From positions 136,582,394-136,646,393 of the forward strand of contig NC_073691.1 of the NCBI RefSeq assembly GCF_029784155.1: a stretch of DNA of 64,000 bases. The letters are read 5' to 3'. Numbering within the stretch: the stretch's first letter is position 1; every line of letters starts with the position of its first letter. The notes under the pieces were generated by a model that was given only the letters and a program-made list of their open reading frames with translations, had not been told where the DNA came from and did not search any database. A program made the translations under genes and the position numbers. Source of the stretch: Uranotaenia lowii. Lineage: Eukaryota; Arthropoda; Insecta; Diptera; Culicidae. Below are positions 55,828 to 64,000 of this stretch, piece by piece.

Positions 55828-56584
55828 TTGATGGTAAACCATTCGAAATTCCACTTCTATTTATTCACCAAAGTTGTAAATATTTTAATTTTATATTCCT
55901 AGTATTTCGATTCACGACATGACTTGATGACCATAATGCCTAAAATTCATAATGCCTCGGTTCATAGCTACCATTCTCCAATTTCTCGGACATCCCACAT
56001 TCGCCAGATTACGTTCCATTTACTCTAACCACCGCACTTGTTGCGTCCCTGCTCGTTTCGTTTCTGCCGGATTTGCAACGTACACCTGTTTTTCAGGACA
56101 GTAGTTCGGCATTCTCGCAACATGTCCTGCCCAGCATATCTGTCTAGCTTTCACCACCTTCTGGATACTGGGTTCGCCGTAGTGTCGCGCAAGCTCTTGG
56201 TTCATCCTTCGCCTCCACACTCCGTTCTCTCCAAAGAAAGTTCTTAACACTCGTCGCTCGAATACTCCGAGTGTATGCAGGTCCTTCTCGAGCAATATCC
56301 ATGTCCATGAGCGTCATGTACAAGTTAAACTTCATGCGAGGGCTAAATCTTCTCGACCTCAGTTGCCTGTGCAGTCCATAGTAGGCACGACTTCCGCTGA
56401 TCATTCGCCGCCGGATCTCTCCGTCTACCGACTATATCAATGTCGTCGACAAAGCAGATAAGTTGACTGGATCTGTTGAAAATCGTGCCCAGAATTTCGC
56501 TCACCGTTCGTCCAATAACACATTCTAATTCCTGTTGACGATCAGACTTCGTATCATTCGGACGTGTTTCGATTCAAAGCTGCC

Positions 56585-57992
56585 TTAGTACAATAGGGTT
56601 ATTTTACAGTAGTGCTGTGTTTTTTTTTTTCAGCAATGGCTGACGAACTGGTTAAGAATACTTTAGCCTTCAAGTTTCCTGAGGGTGCTCCCGCACCATC
56701 GTTAGTTGAAATGGCCAGATTCGTGAAGAAGTTTGATGCGGACAAGACGACGATGGAGTCGTCGTACAAGGTAGCTGAGGAGAGATCTTTGTACATCAAG
56801 TTCAAAACGTGTGAAGCAATGAAAGATGCGGTTGCCCAAAACTCGGAAATCTTACAGTTTGAATATTCAAATGGAAAAACGATAGATGTGTCGATGGGAG
56901 TTGCGGGGTACTATACAAAATACGTCCGCATATTCGATTTGCCTCCGGAGATTAGTGACAGTAATATCGCGACCGTGATGGAGAAGTACGGAAATATAAA
57001 GAAAATGATAAAAGAGAAATTCCCAGCGGAACTGGAATTGGATCTTTATACTGGTGTTAGGGGCATTTACATTGAAATGAAGAAAGATATTCCTGGCTCA
57101 CTGTTCTTCTCGAACCGAAGAGGACGGATATACTACGAGGGACTTAAACAAAAGTGTTTTTTGTGTAGAAAGGAAGGCCATCTTAAGGCCAACTGTCCCC
57201 AGAACAGACTGAGGATCACACGAGAGGAAGGCAACGATCACCACGTCGACGCAGCAAGTGCGGCTCTCCCAGCTAGCTCTACTAGCAGGGTTGACAAGCA
57301 AGCTCTGAGTTACGCGGGTGCAGTAATAAACCCTGCTGTAAAAGACACTCAAACGGAGATTCATCTGAATATGACCAACTCGACATCATCAAAACCAGCA
57401 AATAAACTACAAATGGATGTGGAGGACGAGGAAAGGGGTTTCACCGAGGTTCTTGGAGACTTTGCTGAGCACGAGAAAATGGAATTAGAGGAAGATAAAA
57501 AGCAAGGTGCAGTCAAACGGCATCGATCTCCCTTTTCGGAGACAACGACAGATGATGATGGTTTCACGCAGCAGATTTCTAGGCGCACCCGGAGGGCGAA
57601 GAAAGGACTACTCGCTGAAATTGCAACAGCACCCAAAGTGGCATTGGTCGATGTCGGTCGCCCACGTAGACACAGACACAATTCTACATAGAAACAGATT
57701 CTCATAAAATTTAAAATTCATTCTCTAAAGTTAGGGTATCGAGCTAATTTTGTATCAGAAGCAATTACCTATAACATAAACGATTGAAAAAAGCTTAGTT
57801 TGATTATGTATAGAAATCATATGATAGAGTTTGTGTGGAATTAACAACAGAAATTTTCGTTAGAAGGTTTTCAGTTCCAGCATTTACAATTGCTAAAGTT
57901 TGAAAGTCAGAAAAATATGAATATATCTAGTTTGAAATTAAGAGTGTATGTACAGTTGGAATGTAATAAAGTGGAAGTTTAAAAAAAAAAAA
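56585..57992 (+). mobile_element. ORF1-only non-LTR retroelement inserted in the RTE copy
   Basis: It interrupts the minus-strand RTE. It begins about 50 bases before the ORF, has AATAAA at 57965-57970 and ends in a 13-base poly-A (to 57992). TGCC on both sides may be a 4-base target duplication. It encodes one ORF1-type protein and no endonuclease or reverse transcriptase, so it would need another element for movement. Confidence 0.7.
56636..57691 (+). CDS. ORF1-type RNA-binding protein (RRM-like plus CCHC)
   Basis: An intact 351-residue protein with the look of a non-LTR retrotransposon gag/ORF1. Residues about 9-165 hold two RRM-like blocks; the second contains YVRIFDLPPEISDSNIATVM and KYGNIKKMIKEK, with RGIYIEMKK as a beta strand. 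A single zinc knuckle CFLCRKEGHLKANC (C-X2-C-X4-H-X4-C) sits at 174-187. The remainder is acidic and Ser/Thr-rich, ending in a basic patch (ISRRTRRAKK). The frame is open from 56612, but the ATG at 56636 directly follows a T10 tract and CAG and gives the sensible MADELV start. Codon use is more GC-rich than the Jockey ORFs, so it belongs to a different family. A domesticated host gene is an alternative, though the poly-A tail and nested position argue for a retroelement. Confidence 0.8.
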   Translation: MADELVKNTLAFKFPEGAPAPSLVEMARFVKKFDADKTTMESSYKVAEERSLYIKFKTCEAMKDAVAQNSEILQFEYSNGKTIDVSMGVAGYYTKYVRIFDLPPEISDSNIATVMEKYGNIKKMIKEKFPAELELDLYTGVRGIYIEMKKDIPGSLFFSNRRGRIYYEGLKQKCFLCRKEGHLKANCPQNRLRITREEGNDHHVDAASAALPASSTSRVDKQALSYAGAVINPAVKDTQTEIHLNMTNSTSSKPANKLQMDVEDEERGFTEVLGDFAEHEKMELEEDKKQGAVKRHRSPFSETTTDDDGFTQQISRRTRRAKKGLLAEIATAPKVALVDVGRPRRHRHNST

Positions 57993-59229
57993 TGCCACGT
58001 TGAACATCATGCAGGATGAACCATCACCTTGACGAAGCTCCCTGCGTGATTCAAATTAACTCGACAATTCAACCGAAACTACACAGCACTACTTTCCATC
58101 CATCGTCACCTTGATCAGTCTTGTCAGCTTCCCGAAAAAGCCGTTCTCGTCCGTGTTTTTTTCATAGCACGATCGATCGTGTCGTATGCGGCTTTAAAGT
58201 CGATGGATAGATGGTGCTTAGGGACATGATGTTCAAGGCATTTTTGGAGCATTTGGAGGATACCTCCATGATGCTGGCCTGTTAACTTCTTAAGAATCTG
58301 TTTGCTGTGGCGTTAGGCGGCGGAGTAGGATTCGGAATAAAACTTTGTAGGCGGCATCCTCCGGTAACTGTCCTGTGTTCCAGATCCTGACCATCAACTG
58401 GTGTAGACAATTGGTCAACTTGTCCGGACCCATTTTGATAAGCTCAGCTGCGATGCCATCGTTCCCAGCCAACTTGTTGCTATTCAGCTGGCGAATGGCT
58501 TCCTTAACTTCACTCATCATTGGGAGTGGCTACACTTCTTCGTTGGCTACACCGGTGATGTATCTTTCTCCACCGTCATTGTCTCCTGTATGTGCGCCGT
58601 TCAGGTATTCATTAAAATGCTGCTTCCACTTTTTGATATCCTCACGATTATCCGTCAGGATGTTTACGTCTTTATCCCGGCACCCGGCATATTTCGGCTT
58701 GCGGATAGAACTTTCGTTTTTCTTGGGAACGATGCGAAAATTCGGACCCACTGCCTCTTCGCTATCGATGCTGTTCCACGTTTCGACGGGTGCTTCTTTG
58801 CACTACTGCCGCCCGCGAGGCGTTCTTTTTGTCCATCAACCTCCTACACTCCTCGTCAAACCAGTCGTTCCGTCGAGGTCGTTCTACATGCCTGATGGTG
58901 TTCTCCGCAACGCTGTTGATGGCTGTCTTGATCCCAACAGTCCTTGAACAGGGGCTTCGTCAAGCTCGCCCTCTACTGCCAGCGCTGCTTAAAGCGATTG
59001 CGCGTAGTCTGCCGCGACCTCAGGTTGCATTAGTCGTGCGACATAGTGAGGCGGAGGAGAGTTTGATTGATAGAAGTTTCAAATTTCTTCTGAACACTCG
59101 GGAATAATAACGATTGATGCCGCGTGAGAAACTTTGTCAATTCGAAAAAAGCAAACTCATGGAAAATCGGCAAATTTTGTCATTTTTTATTTTAATGCAT
59201 ATGTTACATCTCCCCCATTTTTGAAGGTA

Positions 59230-60972
59230 CACACGGATAATAACAAAAAAGTAAAATTTACCGAGAAGCAGAGGTGATTTTTTCGCACCCCTTTCTCGGA
59301 AAAATTCAGATTTTTTCATTAACCTATCAAAAAGACGAATTTTACCTTTTTTATTCAAGTAGTAAAAAGGTAAATTAAACCTTTTTTCATTCAGCTAGAA
59401 AAATGGTAAATTTTACCTTTTTGGAAATCAATGACTAAAAAGGTATATTTTACTGGTTTCTCGTGCACTGACTTAAAAGGTTCTGTTTGGATTTGTCACC
59501 TTATATTAAAAAAAAACAAAGACGCAAATTCATTCAAGATTTGATTTTTATTTAAGATTGTTTGTTGTATTGGGATCTATATTTGAAATAAAGTTCTTCT
59601 TTTCGACGATTCGGCTTGGCCAACTTCGTTTTTTTCCTTGAATGTTCTGCTTTTTTTCGGATAAATTCACTTTTGCTATCTCTTGGACATCAACGCTGCC
59701 TTCTCCGTGTCCCTCCACGCAACCATGGCCGCAGACTTCTTCTAAATTGGTTAGCACATTCACTCTCTTCTCACTGGGTCAATCTGTAATGGAAGCAAAA
59801 TTTATGAGAACTAGCATAACTAAATTGACCCTTCGTTTCATAAAGTAACAAATTTGCAACAATTAATGTATGGAAAAAGTGAAAAATCGTATTTTATTTT
59901 AATTTTTTTTCTTGATGTTCTCATCATTTCCAACTGTAAAAAATGATTTTAAGGAAAAATAAAAAATCATGAAATGAAGGGTTATATTTAAGCTACATTT
60001 ATCTTTCGGATTCCAATTTTTCACGAATGCAAAATTTGTTCCCCTATAAAATAACAGCTGAACCTCAATAACCGGTTTCAGAAAATTGCTAGGGAAGAGT
60101 GGGGTAACGTGGGCCATGGGGAAACGTGGGCTACTCTAAATATCTAAGATTTGTGTTGAGATAAAAGTCTCAATCCAACTGTCATCGTAGTCGCTTTGCT
60201 TAAGCATATATGTTGTTGACTTAAATACGCATCATATGCTTCTTTTAGTTATCAATCCAAAAAGTTGAAAAAATTTAACTACACAATTTGGACCTGAATG
60301 TGAAAAGGGTCCTTAATAAACCAAAAAAAAACTTACAAAATTAAACATTTCAGTTTTGGGTCAACTCATAAACTTTGCGCGTTATCTAGTCAAGTTGTAT
60401 TTAGTGGCCCTCGATTCCCGACCATTTTTCAAAATCCAAAAAAAAGTGCTTTCTTTAAAACAGGCAGAACTTGAAGAAAATAACTAATTAAAATTTAAAA
60501 AAATATTCTAATGATATTTTCAAAATGTAGAAAATCAACCATTTTTAATTTTAATTTCATCTTTTACAATAACAAAGTTATGAAACAAAGAAAAAAGTTA
60601 CCTATGATGCCCCACTCTCCCATACATCTTTTCTAGGTAAATTGTACAGAATTTTTCAGCCGATTACACCTCGCAACGAGATTAGTTTTACGTCGAAGAG
60701 TTAAAAAGTAGTTTTTTTTTATTTACTTTTTACTATGTGTTTTTTTTCTTTTTATTCTGCTCAAACTTCACCAAGCTACGAGGTAAGCTTTACCTTTTTT
60801 AGATTTGCCTTTTTTCTTTGTGAATTCTACCTGTTTGCCAGTCCGATTCAAGTAAACTTTACCACGTTGTGAGGTGAGTTTCACCTCGATGAGGTAAAGT
60901 TACCTTTTTGAATTTCTCGAGCATTCAACATTTTATCTTGGCAAATTTTACTTTTTTATTATTTTCCGTACA
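59230..60972. mobile_element. TA-flanked DNA element with AAGGTAAA palindrome clusters
   Basis: TA at 59228-59229 and 60973-60974. The left end is CACACGGATAATAACAAAAA and the right end, on the other strand, TGTACGGAAAATAATAAAAA; both continue to GTAAAATTTRCC. Palindromes of the form AAGGTAAA-N-TTTACCTT or half-sites recur near 59254, 59340, 59365, 59400 and 59440 and again near 60780, 60862, 60880 and 60895. No transposase. A smaller MITE is nested at 60092-60622. Confidence 0.6.
60092..60622. mobile_element. TA-MITE family E nested in the AAGGTAAA element
   Basis: TA at 60090-60091 and 60623-60624 flank GGGAAGAGTGGGGTAACG and, on the other strand, TGGGAGAGTGGGGCATCA. GTGGGCC/ACGTGGGC words lie next to the left end. 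531 bases, non-coding. Confidence 0.7.
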
Positions 60973-60974
60973 TA

Positions 60975-62882
60975 GGTATATGCTATTTTGTAAATTGAAT
61001 AAAATCATTTCATCATCATCATTTCATCATTTGGATAATTCTGTTGTTCCTGCGATATGTTTTCTTAAATGTTTGTTGGGTTCTTTCTAGCTTTGATAGC
61101 AGATTCAAGGTTTTCCGCATTGGTCTACGTGTTTGGAACACGGAACGATCCTCTAAATTTACGCTACTTTTTCTACAGATTTCTACGTAATGTTATAAAC
61201 TATGAAAGTTTAAATAGTCATACATTTGGTTGGTGGCGGGAAGTTGATGGCCCCCGATTCTGATGTTCATTACCTCTACGAGGAAGAAAGACTTCAATGG
61301 ACTGAATTCTTTATAAAAATTAATTTAAAGTGTTCCAATAAAATAGAGAAAAAAGGTTGTTCATACCATAAATCATAACTTTCACATTAGTTCGAGAAAC
61401 GAAACAGAACCTAGTGTCGCTGTACCAAAATATAGATTGTAGAGGTAGTATTGATTGTATATAAAATTAAAATTGCCCAAACTTTATCACTGCTTGACAT
61501 CTTCGTTGAAGTTCGAATTCGAAATTTCTTTAATTGCCAGATCGTGTATACTCTGTCAAGTTTCGACGGCTTTCAGAAGCTTCATCCCTAACAAGTTTGT
61601 ATCAAGATCACACAATTTATCGCATTAGAATCAACTAGGTACTCACCCAAAGGAGACGGTTGAAATATGAGACGAAATTATAGACATTTGGGTACGCTTT
61701 TTGATAAAAGCGACATAACGAGACTCGCTTGGTTACCTACCATGCGTTAAAACGTGACTTAAATGAATGGTGGGGACCGATAGCCGAAAACGAAAAAAAA
61801 AACTGGCTGCGGCGTTCTTTTTCTCGCCTACAGGTCATAATTTGTAATGTTAAAAAGGTGCAAAAATACCAATTTATGTCTAATATAATTACAAATTAAT
61901 ATGAGGCCCTAGGTAACATTTTTCCATTTTATTTTTCGAATCAGTAAATTGTTGTCCTTCTGCATTAGAATACGGCAGTAATACCAAATAAGCTAAGTCC
62001 GTGACCGAGCAGCTAGCATCGTAAGACGGCAATCGCAGTTCCAGTACAATTATGGGCTCGATTCCTATCTCTATACTGGGTATTAATTTCTTTTTTGTTT
62101 CGATTATAGTAGTTTTATCAGCATTATGGCATTCGTGACCTTTTATCAACGTTGCAGTTCCATCTTGGATAACTTTTCAATGCGTCTGCCAATCTTGACG
62201 AAATTTTCACCACTAAGCAAACAAACCTTCCAGATCATCCAGATCTTGTCGTTGTCGCTGCAGTAAATAAAAGTAAACTATTTTTTTGGAACAAACCTTA
62301 TTTTTCTTATCTCTTACAAATGTTGGAAAATTAGCTGTTTCGAATGATCTGCGTGGGTGTTAGAAGTTTGCTGAAAACTAAATCGCAGTACCGAAAAAGG
62401 CTAAACAATGCCCGCCATAACTAATAACCATTTGGAAAGGACGCGCGCCTTGTGTTATTGTATTTACAACCGTTTTAACTATGACTGGTTAGTATTCATT
62501 CCAACAATATGGATTGTTATAGCTAACGATTGCGAACATCACAGAAAGCGAAAATGTAGGCATTAACAGTAATATTTTGACGCTGTTTTCGCTAAAATGA
62601 TTAATGATCATCACCGTCGTTTGTTTTGACATGTTTCGGCGATGCGGAGTCATAATGCAGCAGCTGACCAATGGCAATGGTATATTGCGAGGAGCTAGCT
62701 AGTCGTCGGCTTACAAAAACTACCAATAGATGGCGTTTTGGTCACTGGTTCGTCATCCAACTATATTTTTTATATTTTTTTGACACGGTGCACAAACACC
62801 ATTCGGGCAATCATAAATCATACCGCTAATAAAAGGAACGGCCTAGATGAGCAAACATTTGTTTCTATTTCACTGATTTGAA
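60975..62882. other. Intergenic, nothing recognised
   Basis: Unique AT-rich DNA with short unrecognised frames at 61069-61263, 61889-62149 and 62489-62677. Confidence 0.4.
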
Positions 62883-63085
62883 TTTCAATGGATATCACCA
62901 CCACCTTCGGTGTTTTTCTTTATATTTTCGGGGTAGACGGAAAATGGATAGTTGCGGCCTTCGCTTTTCGCTTTTGGGCGAGTTTCGTAGTTCGCGTGGG
63001 GAAGGGTAATATTCTCAACCGAAAGTTGTTCCTTTGCAGCGGAACCTTTAGGTGCTGGCTTGGAGAAGCCCAGAATCTTACCTTG
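62883..63085 (-). CDS. Possible terminal exon, unrecognised protein
   Basis: The minus strand keeps one frame open over about 94 codons without an ATG, ending at TGA near 62885. The downstream part has coding-like composition: GFSKPAPKGSAAKEQLSVEN, then ITLPHANYETRPKAKSEGRN and YPFSVYPENIKKNTEGGGDI. A pyrimidine-rich stretch and AG candidates lie upstream (TTTTTATTGTCTCTCGTTTC, then TTTCAAG). In the same place CCAAG|GTAAGA near 63080 would be a good donor, so the sequence could instead be a leader exon followed by intron. No family recognised. Confidence 0.28.
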
Positions 63086-63463
63086 GAGATAGTGATATCG
63101 CGCTTGAAATGAGCTTATTTTGACCGGAAACGAGAGACAATAAAAACAGTGAAGTTTGGAAGACTTCGGTGCTGAAATTGAGAACGAAAATTACTATTCT
63201 TAGGGAAAAATTATTGTCATGTGAAGGATGATGATTGAAAAGCCGCTACGAAACATATAATCCTAATCCGTTCTTCAGTGTCAATATGGCACTAATGAAA
63301 ATTTGGCGGTTTGTAATTTTATTCGGTGCAACCAAATAATACAATTTCTTCGGGAACGTTGAATGATTTTCTGAAATCTTAGATTTTGCATCATTTTTTA
63401 TGGACGCATCCTGAAAGCCCAGGAAAAAAAGAATCCCTAATGAGACCTTGAGAATCAATTTAA

Positions 63464-64000
63464 CACTCCTCGCTTGAAACTGCTATATCTGTCTTGTTTC
63501 TCAACAGACTTTTAAAAAATGTATAGTTTGGAAACCTCTTAACGTAACTCAAATATTAGACTACAATACCTACTTATTACACTACAATACTTCAATTTTC
63601 CGTTGATCAAAGTCTAAGAAAAAAAAATCCGAAAAAAACAGGTATCGGAAAACAAGACTATAGATCAGCTACGGAATACTGAAAAATAATTTCACTTTGT
63701 GTCCAAGAAAGCTGAATTAAAAAGCTATACGTTGCACAAAATAATATATTTCTTGTATTTTTTAAAGATCATGACCGCAGAAAATGTAAAAAAGTGGTTT
63801 CAAAACCGTACTTTCCAATCAATGAACCGTCAAAATTATTTAAGTCACAGCAGATAAATTTTGAAAAGAGGATTGGAAAGTTGACGTAATTTGACACATT
63901 TTTGCATTTTAAGATTGTCAAAATACGAAACACATTGTTCTTGACGAATTTTCAAAGGTTTTTCGAACAATCATTTCAGCTGGTCATACCAATCATCCAC
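63464..64000 (+). mobile_element. Second piggyBac-like palindromic element (runs off the window)
   Basis: TTAA at 63460-63463 is followed by CACTCCTCGCTTGAAACTGC. From about 63481 it parallels the arm of the element at 43368-46067 (TCTTGTTTCTCAACAGAC, AAGATCATGACCGCAGAAAA, CCAATCAATGAACCGTCAAA, GGATTGGAAAGTTGACGTAA), with much divergence. The other end lies outside the window. Confidence 0.65.

Larger units (their letters stand above)
55880..59070 (-). pseudogene. RTE-like non-LTR retrotransposon, interrupted copy
   Basis: Minus-strand pieces in order: NDWFDEECRRLMD-like linker and GPNFRIVPKKNESSIRKPKY (58530-58900); RT start MSEVKEAIRQLNSNKLAGND then GIAAELIKMGP (58440-58520); AAYKVLFRILLRRLTPQQ (58290-58350); the AAYDTIDR-like palm region, frameshifted (58100-58230). 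After a 1408-base insertion (56585-57992) come LICFVDDIDIVGRRR (FVDD in place of the usual FADD, near 56410-56480) and the C-terminal end ICWAGHVARMPNYCPEKQVY (56040-56300). Many frameshifts and stops; no endonuclease. Confidence 0.78.

Overview
The window is AT-rich eukaryotic nuclear DNA, most likely from a mosquito (Culicidae) or a close dipteran relative. The reasons are a spliced gene with GT-AG introns, four degraded ITmD37E-type Tc1/mariner transposons (a group best known from mosquitoes), a Juan/Jockey-like non-LTR retrotransposon, RTE-like retrotransposon debris, a Helitron of the insect GTCAGCTAG type, and many TA-flanked MITEs. Nothing looks bacterial or viral.

Layout. From 1 to 3.4 kb there is unique DNA, a tRNA-derived SINE-like repeat and one unrecognised broken coding remnant. 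From 3.4 to 14.8 kb lies the one host gene I can assemble, on the minus strand. It has four exons (14781-14493, 7508-7324, 7250-7149, 3927-3832) and encodes a 223-residue LRAT-domain protein whose catalytic Cys and first catalytic His look replaced. Its introns 1 and 3 are filled with transposons. From 15 to 32 kb there is mostly transposon debris: a deleted RTE copy, three-part nesting of a TA-MITE with a Helitron, a 2.06 kb non-autonomous hAT with an exact 8-bp target duplication, two mariners and several MITEs. From 32.7 to 37.2 kb there is a structurally intact 4.5 kb Jockey element with both ORFs open, a poly-A tail and a perfect 13-bp target duplication. From 39 to 42 kb there is an older Jockey fragment split by a TTA-flanked MITE, then a second copy of a MITE that carries inverted tRNA-like modules. 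From 43.2 to 46.2 kb a Helitron contains a palindromic piggyBac-like element (TTAA), which in turn contains a TA-MITE. From 50.7 to 53.1 kb there is a minisatellite of about 235 copies of a 10-bp unit in perfect register. From 54.7 to 59.1 kb there is another mariner, then a minus-strand RTE interrupted by a 1.4 kb retroelement that encodes only an ORF1 (RRM-like plus CCHC) protein. From 59.2 to 61 kb there is a DNA element with clusters of AAGGTAAA palindromes. The last 3 kb are mostly unique, with a possible exon and the start of another piggyBac-like copy.

The window is therefore a gene-poor segment whose content is mainly mobile. The intact coding units are the LRAT-like gene, the Jockey ORF1/ORF2 pair and the ORF1-only element. 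Several insertions can be dated relative to each other because paralogous copies in the same window give the empty site. All family assignments come from motifs read by eye; no database search was possible.
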